DNA of 64,000 nucleotides from NCBI RefSeq assembly GCF_023515995.1, contig NZ_CP097321.1, positions 218,731 through 282,730 on the forward strand. The letters run 5' to 3'. Each line of letters begins with the position of its first letter. Position 1 is the stretch's first letter. The notes under the pieces were generated by a model that saw only the letters and a program-made list of their open reading frames with translations, did no database searches and was not told the DNA's origin. The stretch is from Candidatus Mycobacterium methanotrophicum. GTDB taxonomy: Bacteria; Actinomycetota; Actinomycetes; Mycobacteriales; Mycobacteriaceae. The position numbers and the translations under genes were made by a program. Below are positions 8,882 to 17,649 of the stretch, in pieces.

Positions 8882-9675
8882 CCACCACAGCCAGCAAAAC
8901 GACGACCGTAGATGCCGCTGCCCAAGCCTCCATCGGTGCCGCGGCCCGCGAACTGCACCTGCCCACCGTGCGCACCGAAGCGGTCCGTCTGGCCGAGATA
9001 GCCGACCAGCAACGCCACACCCACCTGCGTTACCTCGCCGAAGTCCTGGCCGCCGAAGTCGACGACCGCACCGAACGACGCCGCACCCGACGCATCAACG
9101 ACGCCAAGTTCCCCAGGCTGAAACGGTTGGCGGAGTTCAACATCGACGCCGTCCCCGGCATCGCACCCGCCACCCTCGGTCAACTGGCCGGCGGGCACTA
9201 CATGGACGCCGGCGAGCCCGTCGTGCTGCTCGGCGACTCCGGCACCGGCAAGTCCCACCTGCTCATCGGGTTGGGGTTGGCGGCCTGCGAACAAGGCCGA
9301 CGGGTCCGCTACGTCACCACCGCGCAGCTGGTCAACGAACTCGTCGAAGCCGCCGACGAGCGGGTCCTGTCCCGCGTCGTGGCCCGCTACGGGCGCCTGG
9401 ACCTGCTCTGCCTCGATGAACTCGGATACGTCCAAATCGACCCTCGCGGAGCTGAATTACTGTTCCAGATCATCACCGAACGCGAAGAACGGGCCTCGGT
9501 CGCAATCGCCACCAACCTGCCCTTCAGCGAATGGGGCACCGTGTTCCCCGACCCACGCCTGGTCGCCGCCATCGTCGACCGGGTCACCTTCAACGCCCAC
9601 ATCATCGAAACCGGCACCAAGTCCTACCGACTCCGCACCAGCAAAACCACCACCCGAACCAAACGCACCAGCTGA
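8878..9675 (+). CDS. istB: IS21 helper ATPase IstB
   Basis: 265 residues; AAA+ fold with Walker A GDSGTGKS and Walker B LLCLDELGY, followed by TNLPFSEWGTVF and the C-terminal IVDRVTFNAHIIETGTKSYR that is typical of IstB. It loads on target DNA and stimulates IstA. ATG overlaps the istA stop. Confidence 0.92.
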   Translation: MTTTASKTTTVDAAAQASIGAAARELHLPTVRTEAVRLAEIADQQRHTHLRYLAEVLAAEVDDRTERRRTRRINDAKFPRLKRLAEFNIDAVPGIAPATLGQLAGGHYMDAGEPVVLLGDSGTGKSHLLIGLGLAACEQGRRVRYVTTAQLVNELVEAADERVLSRVVARYGRLDLLCLDELGYVQIDPRGAELLFQIITEREERASVAIATNLPFSEWGTVFPDPRLVAAIVDRVTFNAHIIETGTKSYRLRTSKTTTRTKRTS

Positions 9676-9731
9676 GCAAGGTGAGCCAAAATTCGTGACG
9701 ACGGTGGGGCCAAATCACTTGACGAAACGCA

Positions 9732-10484
9732 TTCGATCGAGCCGAACCGGCCCGGGAACGCCGGGCAGTACTTGAGGGTCTTGAAATTGGCCTCCGAGTA
9801 GGGGTTGTCGTTGGACACGTGCGGGCGGCTGTGGCTGCGGTCCACACCCAGGTCGATCAGCAGTTGGGCGACCGGCTTGGAGGTCATCGAGGTGCCGCGA
9901 TCAGCATGTAGAGCCAGTTGACCGGGTTCGATGCCGTGGTGGGCCAAGGTGTCGTCGATGAACTGCTTGGCCAGCTCGCCGGTCTCGCTGGCAGCGAGGG
10001 TCCAACCGACGACGTAGCGCGAGAAGATGTCGATGATCACATACAGCTGATAGAAGATACCACGTTGTGGCCCTTGCAGTTTCGTTATATCCCACGACCA
10101 AACCTGGTTCGGCGCGGTGGCGATCAACTCGGGTTTCTTGCGCGCCGGGTGGGTGCGCTGACGGCGCCGCTCCCGGTTCTCCCCAGCAATGGCCAAAAGC
10201 CGGTACATGGTGCGAATCGAGCACAAGTAGATGCCGTCGTCGAGCAGGCGCGCCCACACCTGCGCCGGCGCCAGGTCGCAGTACTCGGCCGATCGCAGCA
10301 CCGTCAGGATCTGCTGGCGTTCGGCCTCGGTGAGCTTGTTCGGCGGCTCGGGCCGCCTCCGCGGCGCCGGCCGCGGTGCTGGGTTGCGGCGCCGATAGAG
10401 CGTGGCCCGTGATGCACCCAGCAATTCACACGCCCGCTTGGTGGACGTCGCCGACTCCAGGGCGGGCAGGTGCTCGCCGATCAC
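9732..10484 (-). pseudogene. IS3 orfB, N-terminal and catalytic part
   Basis: Starts MIGEHLPALESATSTKRACE; has the HTH_21-like segment, then the DDE core with WSWDITKLQGP, LHADRGTSM and the NDNPYSEANFKTLKY glutamate block. It is cut after RFGSIE by the IS21 and resumes at 7171. orfA and orfB overlap at 10481-10484, consistent with programmed frameshifting. Confidence 0.88.
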
Positions 10485-10915
10485 GGCTTCGACTTCGGCT
10501 CGAAATCCGCGCTCTCGCAGAGCATCTCCAAGAGCGCGTGTGCTTTTCCCGTGATCTCCAGGGCTAGCTTGGTCCGGTCCAGCTCGGCCTGCAATTGCTT
10601 GGTGCGCCGCCGCAGCTTGTCCAGCTCCACCTGCTCAGCGGTGCGTTTCGACTTGCCCTTGGGCGTCAGCCCGGCACGGGCACCGGCATCACGGGCCTTG
10701 CGCCATTCGGCGATGTGCGAGCTGTACAGGCCTTCGCGGCGCAGCAACGCACCACGCTCGCACGAGCCGGCCGGCAGGGCGTCGTACTCGTCGAGGATGC
10801 GGGCCTTGTACTCGGCGGTGAACGTGCGTCGCCGAGCCCGAGCACCCGGATCCGGCGTGCTGTCCACTTGGTCAGTATCGGCGCACCCCTGCAGGGATGC
10901 GATCGTCATAGTCAC
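10481..10915 (-). CDS. IS3 orfA
   Basis: 144 residues, intact. N-terminal HTH (RRTFTAEYKARILDEYDALP), a basic linker (KGKSKRTAEQVELDKLRRR) and a leucine-zipper-like C-terminus, as in IS3 orfA. It is the intact counterpart of the copy interrupted at 3515-3895. Confidence 0.88.
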   Translation of the reverse strand: MTMTIASLQGCADTDQVDSTPDPGARARRRTFTAEYKARILDEYDALPAGSCERGALLRREGLYSSHIAEWRKARDAGARAGLTPKGKSKRTAEQVELDKLRRRTKQLQAELDRTKLALEITGKAHALLEMLCESADFEPKSKP

Positions 10916-10987
10916 GGAGAATGGTGATCCTGTCTCGCCCTGTAGCGATGATCGGCTACTGCTGCTGTCTCACCTAACCCTGTCACA

Positions 10988-11402
10988 CAGGGGTTCGCTG
11001 CCACTGAGACATCCTTCCTCCAGGCTGACAACAGCAAACCTGGCTTGGAAGTCTCTGAGAAAGCGGGGGAACCTCACCGGCCTCGTTGCGCTCGTCGACC
11101 CGGTCGATGTCGATCAGCGTGCCGTCCAACGTCACATGCGACCACTGTTTCCACTCGGCCCGCTCGTGCACGTCGGCCTGCGCCGCGATCACCTCGATCG
11201 CCTCATACAGGTAGCGGCGGCTGGAAACGTGACGATCACGCCGGCGAGGCCCAAAAAGCCCACCGGTGCAAATCTGGCCCGCGTGGCGCCGAGCGGTTCC
11301 GGTTCGTTTGTGGCTTATCGACGTGGGTGGGTTCAACCGGCCCGGAAGCGCCGCCGCCGGTCATGGGCGACGTGCCGAGGACTCTGCCTCGCCTCCGACA
11401 GC
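10988..11402 (-). pseudogene. IS5-family transposase remnant (homology 11073-11225)
   Basis: The minus strand encodes RRYLYEAIEVIAAQADVHER and QWSHVTLDGTLIDIDRVDER, which match residues in the complete IS5 transposase at 29353-30153. No other part of that gene remains. The rest of 10988-11402 shows no recognisable gene. Confidence 0.7.
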
Positions 11403-12122
11403 TCAGATGTCGGCGCGGTCATCGGGGTATGCAGTAACCGCCAAGAATCGAATCGGCAAACGCATGAATTGATGTGGGCCGTGCATCGTCTCGCCGTCGA
11501 TCAGGAGGGTGTCGCCGGGCCGAAGCGCGTATTCGGCATCGCCGTGGCCGTAGACCATGGCGCCTTCAAGCATGTAAAGAACCTCAGTGCCCGGATGCTG
11601 GAACTGCGGAAAGACTTCACTGGCCTCCGTCAAGGTCACCAGCACCGGTTCGAGGCGTTTGTGCGGACCCCGCAGCGCTCCTAGCAGTTCATAGTGGTGT
11701 CCCACTCGCGTGCCACGACCGACGATCTGTGATCCGCGCCCGTTCTCGGTGTAAGCCGCGTTGTGTCCGGTATCGGCGCCACGGAGCAACATCGTCACCG
11801 GGACGTCCAGGCCCGCAGCCAGTTTCGCCAGTGTTGACAGGCTGCACGACGTTTGAGCATTTTCGATCTTCGACAGCATTGCCTTAGAAATCCCGACCTT
11901 GGCCGCCATATCGGCGCTTGACAGGCCGGTTGCCCGCCGCAGACTGCGCACCCGCCGCGCTATCGCTTTCTCTAGGTCGTTGCCGGTGAGCGCCTCACCT
12001 ACTACCTCACGCTGCACCGGTGCTGGATCGTCAGTGTCGCGCACAATCGTCAGTTCGTGGTCCTCCACAGCGTGCGAGACTAACAGAGGTGGTTTCCTGT
12101 CAGGTGGTTTCCTGTCAGACAT
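11403..12122 (-). CDS. XRE-family regulator with C-terminal cupin domain
   Basis: 239 residues. HTH_XRE at about 55-110 (LRRATGLSSADMAAKVGISK, MLSKIENAQTSCSLSTL), then a cupin at about 160-235 with FPQFQHPGTEVLYMLEG and GDTLLIDGETMHGPH. Such proteins usually sense a small metabolite and repress or activate the neighbouring catabolic operon. The start codon is odd: ATG TCT comes from the end of IS110 copy 1 (core CT at 12117-12118), and residues 1-15 are two repeats of DRKPP. The native start was probably the GTG now at about 15446, separated by two IS110 copies. In the arrangement before the 30.7-kb inversion it would face away from the cupin-demethylase-gmaS operon. Role as regulator of amine use is inference. 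Confidence 0.85.
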   Translation of the reverse strand: MSDRKPPDRKPPLLVSHAVEDHELTIVRDTDDPAPVQREVVGEALTGNDLEKAIARRVRSLRRATGLSSADMAAKVGISKAMLSKIENAQTSCSLSTLAKLAAGLDVPVTMLLRGADTGHNAAYTENGRGSQIVGRGTRVGHHYELLGALRGPHKRLEPVLVTLTEASEVFPQFQHPGTEVLYMLEGAMVYGHGDAEYALRPGDTLLIDGETMHGPHQFMRLPIRFLAVTAYPDDRADI

Positions 12123-12138
12123 CCCAGGAGCTTAAATG

Positions 12139-13374
12139 TCAAGCGGCGGTTTGTTGATCTTGATTGTGGGACGGCCAGGCGGTGGCTTCGTCGTAGAGCG
12201 TGCGGGTCTTGAGGCAGCCGTGCAGGATTCCGACGAGCCGGTTGGCGAGCTGGCGCAGCGCGGGGTTGTGGCCGAGGCCGCGGGCGCGTTGCTTGTCGTA
12301 GTAGGCGCGTGCGCCGGGCGAGGCGCGCAGCGCGGAGAACGCCTGCGTCATCAGCGCGTCGATGAGCCTGTCCTGATGCACGAACCGCGCGAGCACGACC
12401 TTCTTCTTGCCGGAGGCGCGGGTGATCGGGCTGGTTCCGGCGTAGTTCTTGCGGGCCTTCGCGTCGGCGTACCGTGCTGGGTCGTCGCCGAATTCGGCGA
12501 GCACCCGGGCGCCGAGGATCGGTCCCAGGCCGGGCTGCGACAGGATGATCTCAGCGTCCGGGTGCCGGTGAAAATGCTCCTCCACCTGCTCTTGCAGGAT
12601 CGCGATCTGCTCGTTGAGGGTGGTGAGCACGGCCACGATCGAGCGGGTGGCAGCCGCGTACGCGGTGGTGATCACCGGGTCGCGGCCGAGCTGCTCGCCG
12701 CGCAGCGCGTCCTGGATCCGGCTGGTCTTGGTGTCGATGTCGCGGCGACCGGCGTGTTTGAGCGCGGCCCGGATCTGGCTGCGGTTCAGCTTCGCCGCCG
12801 ACGCGGGGTCGGGGGCTCTGCCGAGCAGTTCCAGCGCATCGGCCGCGTCGAGATCGTCGAAGGCTTCCAGCGCGGCGGGGAAGTACTCGCGCAGCGCGTG
12901 CCGCAGCCGCTGGGTGTGGCGGGTGCGGTCCCAGATCATCGTCTTGTGCGAGCGGGCAACAACTTTCACCGCCTCGGCTGCCGCGCTGTCGCCGGCCACC
13001 GGGCGCAGCTGGTGCGAGTCGGTGCGGACCATGTCGGCCAGCGTGTGTGCGTCCGCCGGGTCGCTCTTGGCGCCGGAGACGCTGTGCCGCTCCCGGTACC
13101 GGGCCACCGACAGCGGGTTCACCGCGTACACGGTGTATCCGGCCGCGATCAGCGCGGCCACCCACGGGCCCCGGTCGGTCTCGATTCCGATCGCCACCTC
13201 GGCCATGTCGGCGTCGGCGCCCAGCTCGGCGCCGATCATCGCGTGCAACCGCGCGATCCCGGCCGCGCCCTCGGGCAGCCGCGCCCTGGCCAGCCTGCGT
13301 CCCGCCGAGTCCATCAGTTCGACGTCGTGATGATCTTCCGCCCAATCGTCGCCCACGTACAGCAATTTCGCCAC
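12139..13374 (-). CDS. IS110 DEDD recombinase
   Basis: 411 residues from a GTG at 13374 with SD AGGAGCGAGGAG. N-terminal RuvC-like DEDD domain: YVGDDWAEDHHDVEL, AIGIETDRGPWVAALI and KSDPADAHTLADMV; C-terminal Transposase_20 domain (SQPGLGPILGARVLAEFGDD, KNYAGTSPITRASGKKK) with the serine-containing tail. It uses a bridge RNA, for which a candidate lies in the 250-base leader. Longer in-frame extensions upstream run through that RNA region and are not the real start. Confidence 0.93.
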   Translation of the reverse strand: MAKLLYVGDDWAEDHHDVELMDSAGRRLARARLPEGAAGIARLHAMIGAELGADADMAEVAIGIETDRGPWVAALIAAGYTVYAVNPLSVARYRERHSVSGAKSDPADAHTLADMVRTDSHQLRPVAGDSAAAEAVKVVARSHKTMIWDRTRHTQRLRHALREYFPAALEAFDDLDAADALELLGRAPDPASAAKLNRSQIRAALKHAGRRDIDTKTSRIQDALRGEQLGRDPVITTAYAAATRSIVAVLTTLNEQIAILQEQVEEHFHRHPDAEIILSQPGLGPILGARVLAEFGDDPARYADAKARKNYAGTSPITRASGKKKVVLARFVHQDRLIDALMTQAFSALRASPGARAYYDKQRARGLGHNPALRQLANRLVGILHGCLKTRTLYDEATAWPSHNQDQQTAA

Positions 13375-13434
13375 TCCTCGCTCCTGTCTGCAGTTGTCCG
13401 GGTTACAGCCGGCAGCGTGCGGGAGAGCTCTCGG

Positions 13435-13560
13435 CGACCTAATGAAGCAGTGCTCACGCCACGCGGGCGGGCACGACATCCCATCAGCGATCCCTTCTCC
13501 CGGGCGAACCGGTGGGGGCGACGATCTGACATCAGGACTCGAAATCCAGGAGGCATCAGT
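13435..13560 (-). ncRNA. Candidate IS110 bridge RNA, copy 1
   Basis: Same sequence as the region analysed in copy 3 (20310-20435), between LE and the recombinase start. Guide-like segments match target and donor; see the finding. Confidence 0.6.
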
Positions 13561-13650
13561 GCTCACCCACCGGCCGCTACCGATAGCAAGTCTGCCCGAA
13601 GGCCGCACCCGCTAATACTCATTAGGTGGTTTCCTGTCAGACATCCCAGG

Positions 13651-15186
13651 AGCTTAAATGTCAAGCGGCGGTTTGTTGATCTTGATTGTGGGACGGCCAG
13701 GCGGTGGCTTCGTCGTAGAGCGTGCGGGTCTTGAGGCAGGCTCTTCTGCTGTTTCCGTGGGTGCCCGACGGAGCGCTGGTCACGGGTTCGGTTGGGTGAA
13801 CGCGGATCTGGGCCGCGCCTGCTACGGACGCACCCCTCACGCGTCAAGGGCGCTGCGCGTCGCTTCGCGATGGCCTTTGGCCACCCTTGACCCGCGAGCC
13901 TCTATGCGCCCTCCCGGCAGGCGAAAGGGCAGGTCACAGACCTGCCCTGGCCACTGGCGCGGCCCAGAGAACAAGCCTGTCCGGGCCTCGAAAGCCACCC
14001 ACGGAAACGTCAGTAGATCCTTGAGGCAGCCGTGCAGGATTCCGACGAGCCGGTTGGCGAGCTGGCGCAGCGCGGGGTTGTGGCCGAGGCCGCGGGCGCG
14101 TTGCTTGTCGTAGTAGGCGCGTGCGCCGGGCGAGGCGCGCAGCGCGGAGAACGCCTGCGTCATCAGCGCGTCGATGAGCCTGTCCTGATGCACGAACCGC
14201 GCGAGCACGACCTTCTTCTTGCCGGAGGCGCGGGTGATCGGGCTGGTTCCGGCGTAGTTCTTGCGGGCCTTCGCGTCGGCGTACCGTGCTGGGTCGTCGC
14301 CGAATTCGGCGAGCACCCGGGCGCCGAGGATCGGTCCCAGGCCGGGCTGCGACAGGATGATCTCAGCGTCCGGGTGCCGGTGAAAATGCTCCTCCACCTG
14401 CTCTTGCAGGATCGCGATCTGCTCGTTGAGGGTGGTGAGCACGGCCACGATCGAGCGGGTGGCAGCCGCGTACGCGGTGGTGATCACCGGGTCGCGGCCG
14501 AGCTGCTCGCCGCGCAGCGCGTCCTGGATCCGGCTGGTCTTGGTGTCGATGTCGCGGCGACCGGCGTGTTTGAGCGCGGCCCGGATCTGGCTGCGGTTCA
14601 GCTTCGCCGCCGACGCGGGGTCGGGGGCTCTGCCGAGCAGTTCCAGCGCATCGGCCGCGTCGAGATCGTCGAAGGCTTCCAGCGCGGCGGGGAAGTACTC
14701 GCGCAGCGCGTGCCGCAGCCGCTGGGTGTGGCGGGTGCGGTCCCAGATCATCGTCTTGTGCGAGCGGGCAACAACTTTCACCGCCTCGGCTGCCGCGCTG
14801 TCGCCGGCCACCGGGCGCAGCTGGTGCGAGTCGGTGCGGACCATGTCGGCCAGCGTGTGTGCGTCCGCCGGGTCGCTCTTGGCGCCGGAGACGCTGTGCC
14901 GCTCCCGGTACCGGGCCACCGACAGCGGGTTCACCGCGTACACGGTGTATCCGGCCGCGATCAGCGCGGCCACCCACGGGCCCCGGTCGGTCTCGATTCC
15001 GATCGCCACCTCGGCCATGTCGGCGTCGGCGCCCAGCTCGGCGCCGATCATCGCGTGCAACCGCGCGATCCCGGCCGCGCCCTCGGGCAGCCGCGCCCTG
15101 GCCAGCCTGCGTCCCGCCGAGTCCATCAGTTCGACGTCGTGATGATCTTCCGCCCAATCGTCGCCCACGTACAGCAATTTCGCCAC
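13651..15186 (-). pseudogene. IS110 recombinase, C-terminus displaced by MITE
   Basis: Identical to copy 1 up to LVGILHGCLK, then reads into the 282-bp MITE and terminates at 13837 with a foreign tail. Only about the last 20 residues are lost, so residual activity cannot be excluded. Confidence 0.9.
13739..14020. mobile_element. 282-bp ISL3-type MITE, copy 1
   Basis: Starts GGCTCTTCTGCTGTTTCCGT and ends ACGGAAACGTCAGTAGATCC; the ends are imperfect inverted repeats and resemble the ends of the ISL3 at 17650-19037. Flanked by an 8-bp duplication TTGAGGCA (13731-13738 and 14021-14028). No ORF of its own; it contains the hairpin GGGCAGGT-cacag-ACCTGCCC. Confidence 0.92.
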
Positions 15187-15246
15187 TCCTCGCTCCTGTC
15201 TGCAGTTGTCCGGGTTACAGCCGGCAGCGTGCGGGAGAACTCTCGG

Positions 15247-15372
15247 CGACCTAATGAAGCAGTGCTCACGCCACGCGGGCGGGCACGACATCCCATCAGC
15301 GATCCCTTCTCCCGGGCGAACCGGTGGGGGCGACGATCTGACATCAGGACTCGAAATCCAGGAGGCATCAGT
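15247..15372 (-). ncRNA. Candidate IS110 bridge RNA, copy 2
   Basis: Same sequence and position relative to LE and the recombinase as in copy 3 (20310-20435). Confidence 0.58.
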
Positions 15373-15454
15373 GCTCACCCACCGGCCGCTACCGATAGCA
15401 AGTCTGCCCGAAGGCCGCACCCGCTAATACTCATTAGGAAACACGGGTCGGCGG

Positions 15455-15672
15455 TGTCATTTGCCACGAGGATGGGACCACCGGTTGGCCACCAACTATG
15501 GAGCACCTGTTTGGCTCATTGGGGATGATCGGCGGTCGTTGGGGCTGGTGTCAACTGAGGGCTTCTGGCGGCGCCGGTAGGACTGGCCCTCGATGATCAG
15601 TTCGTGCGCTGTCGAGGTAATCCTGTCGATGGCCGATTGGGCAAGCAGCGGGTCAGTCATGACGGCCAGCCA
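15455..15672 (-). pseudogene. istB: IstB C-terminal fragment and IS21 terminus (rest of IS21-B)
   Basis: The minus strand encodes VEWLAVMTDPLLAQSAIDRI and HELIIEGQSYRRRQKP, the C-terminus of IstB. It completes the istB that stops at TSNRSP at about 40505. The outer end at 15455 (TGTC then GCCACGAGGATGGGACCACC) pairs with the IS21-B left end at 27942 (TGTC then GCCACGATGATGGGACCACC). The two parts became separated by insertion of a recombinase element and a 30.7-kb inversion. Confidence 0.78.
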
Positions 15673-15823
15673 TTCAACTGGAGCTGGCACATGTTCGTTG
15701 TAGCCGATTTCTGCTGCTAGCTGGGCTTTCGACCGTTCCGCGTGTCTTACCGATCTTCAAGGCATGATCGCGATATATTAGGTACTGCCTTAGCCAGTTA
15801 GGCGGGAAGAAGGTGCGCGGGGA
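15673..15823 (+). promoter_or_regulatory. Left terminus and leader of the multi-recombinase element
   Basis: Starts GGAGCTGGCACATGTTCGTT; the GGCACATGTTCG core resembles GCGCACTTGTTCG at the other terminus (about 40511). No gene; an SD-like GGCGGGAAGAAGG precedes the recombinase GTG at 15824. Confidence 0.5.
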
Positions 15824-16396
15824 GTGGAGGGTCTGCGGCTGATTCCCGGTGGCGCTGCTGCGGTCGAGCCTGTTGCCGCGGATCCTGTTGTGTTTCAACG
15901 TGAATGCATCGATGCGTTCGTGGCGTCGTGGCGTGCCCGAGGATTCAGCCCGGTGACGATCGACAACGATATCGGACTGCTGGAGCGGACCCTGGCCGCG
16001 CTGGGGCGTCCGGCGTGGGAGGTCACCAGTGAGGACATCGATCGGGTGGTCGGTGACCTGGCGGTGGTGGGACGGGCGGCGTCGACGCGGCGGGGGTACG
16101 TGCAGATCTTCAAGGGGTTCCATCGGTTTCTGCAGACCCGGAAGGCCGCCGAGATCGAGGCCGCGTTCGGGGTGCGGCTGGTGTGCCCGGTGGATGAGTT
16201 CAACGCCTCGCGGCACGTGGGCGACGACTCGCCGGCGGTCGCGGCGCCACCGACTCCGGAGCGGGTGAGCGAGTTCTTTGAATTCTTGAAGACCAGGATC
16301 GCAAGGGCGCGCAAGTACGCGCCGGCGGCGCGGGATTATGCGATGTTCCGGGCGCTGTATCACGCCGGGCTGCGCTCGGAAGAGGCGGCGCTGCTG
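15824..16396 (+). pseudogene. Tyrosine recombinase, 5' half (3' half at 46637-47133)
   Basis: Encodes an N-terminal SAM-like core-binding domain (FVASWRARGFSPVTIDNDI, RRGYVQIFKGFHRFLQTRK) and the start of the catalytic domain with the first catalytic Arg in HAGLRSEEAALL. The gene is cut there and fused to the inside of an ISrve transposase. The missing part, beginning REISDVHFDRGPFGKLHV (the first codon CGG needs one base lost at the junction), is on the minus strand at 46637-47133. Together they make a recombinase of about 355 residues. Confidence 0.88.
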
Positions 16397-17184
16397 ACGG
16401 CAGCGGCAAAGCGGCCACCGGGGCCGGGGCGCAATGTGGCGAAGCGGCCCCGCAAGCCCAGGGCTGTGAAGTTTTCCTACGACGCGCTCAAGGTGCTGCA
16501 AAGGGTTTGGGCCGCCTCGGGTGGGCAGTGCGGGAAGTATTTGGCTGCTTCGATGCGCTTGCAGCTCGACGGCCTGCAACGCCACGATGAGCTGGCCTTC
16601 GGTCGTGACCGCTACAGCCCGGACGTGCGTGCCGAGCTGCTGGAGATGAGCGCGGCGACGATTGACCGCTATCTGGCGCCGGCGAAGGCCAGGGACCAGA
16701 TCAGTGGTGTTTCGACGACGACACCCTCACCGCTGCTGCGGAATTCGATCAAGGTTCGCAGGGCTGGCGATGAGGTAGAAGACGAACCCGGTTTCTTCGA
16801 GGGTGATACGGTCGCGCATTGCGGCCCAACACTCAAAGGCGAGTTCGCCCGCACCCTCAACCTCACCGATGTCCATACCGGCTGGGTGTTCACCCGCACC
16901 GTGCGCAACAACGCCAACACCCACATCCTGGGCGCACTGAAAGCAGGAGTGCATGAAATACCTTATGAGGTAACCGGTTTGGACGTCGACAACGGGACCG
17001 AGTTCCTGAACAAGGCTGTCATCAAGTGGGCGGCGCAGATGGAGATCTTCTTCACCCGCTCACGGCCCTACAAGAAGAACGATCAGGCCACGATCGAGGT
17101 CGGGTGGCCGGAGGGAGTCTCACCCTCCGGCTCCCACAGATCCGTACGTGAACCTCTCAGTTCATACGGCTCCTGTCATCTTGA

Positions 17185-17649
17185 TCACCAGACGGCAGGC
17201 ACGGCGGTGGTCCAGGCCCAGTGCGCAAAGTACCGCGGATACGCTTCGGCGACCCGCCGCCATGCTTGGTGGACATCGCGTCGTCCCTTGAACCGGCGGT
17301 ATTTCTTGCGGACCCAACGCATCAGGTAGGCGTTGATGCGCGTCAGAAGGGGATACAGCGCCGACCTCGTAAAGGCCCCGTAATACTGCATCCAGCCCCG
17401 CACGATGGGGTTGATCCACCGTGCGAGATCACCAAAGGAGTGACCGAGGCGGCGGTGCAGTCGCCAGGACCGCACCTTCCGCCCGATCTTGGTCAAAGCG
17501 TCCCTGCTGATCGCGGGCGAGAACGACAGGAACAGCCTGCCGTCTTGGGCCCGCGCCTTGCGTGGCCGGAAAGTGAAACCGAGGAACGTAAACGACGTGT
17601 GCTCATAGTTACCGCGCCGTTTGCCGTCCTTGCAGTACACGATCCGGGT
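17185..17649 (-). pseudogene. Group II intron 2 maturase, C-terminal part
   Basis: Encodes IVYCKDGKRRGNYEHTSFTF, the thumb/X domain (LARWINPIVRGWMQYYGAF) and WVRKKYRRFKGRR, ending at 17185. It continues the RT domain at 19038-19843 after the ISL3. Confidence 0.88.
17642..17649. repeat. ISL3 target duplication, left
   Basis: ATCCGGGT, repeated at 19038-19045 on the other side of the ISL3; 8 bp is the usual ISL3 duplication. Confidence 0.9.

Larger units (their letters stand above)
7172..9731 (+). mobile_element. IS21-family element A, complete
   Basis: 2560 bp with ends TGTGGTCACCTGACTTGGCC and, inverted, TGCGTTTCGTCAAGTGATTT, both leading into GGCCCCA. It splits IS3 orfB; the flanks TTCGATTGAG (7162-7171) and TTCGATCGAG (9732-9741) look like a target duplication with one difference. 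Confidence 0.88.
6880..10987 (-). mobile_element. IS3-family element carrying a complete IS21
   Basis: Ends are TGTCAAGGCCGGTGAGACAG at 6880 and, on the minus strand from 10987, TGTGACAGGGTTAGGTGAGA. Removing the IS21 at 7172-9731 leaves about 1.54 kb with orfA and orfB, normal for IS3. Confidence 0.85.
12117..13625 (-). mobile_element. IS110-family element, copy 1
   Basis: 1509 bp counting both CT core dinucleotides; LE (minus) CTAATGAGTATTAG and RE CTGGGATGTCT. It lies in tandem, same orientation, with copy 2, separated by 13 bases derived from the target repeat. The inserted target reads CCACCTGACAGG across the core. Confidence 0.92.
13639..15437 (-). mobile_element. IS110-family element, copy 2, interrupted by a MITE
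   Basis: 1799 bp, equal to 1509 plus the 282-bp MITE and its 8-bp duplication. Flank at the LE side is GTGTTTC-CT, at the RE side CT-GACAGG. Nearly identical to copies 1 and 3. Confidence 0.92.

Noticed and set aside
12136..13734. Long plus-strand ORF (532 codons) and similar ones at 14032-15528 and 20205-21734 (minus)
   Set aside because: Antisense shadows of the IS110 recombinase; low-complexity, Arg/Gly/Val-rich, no domain.
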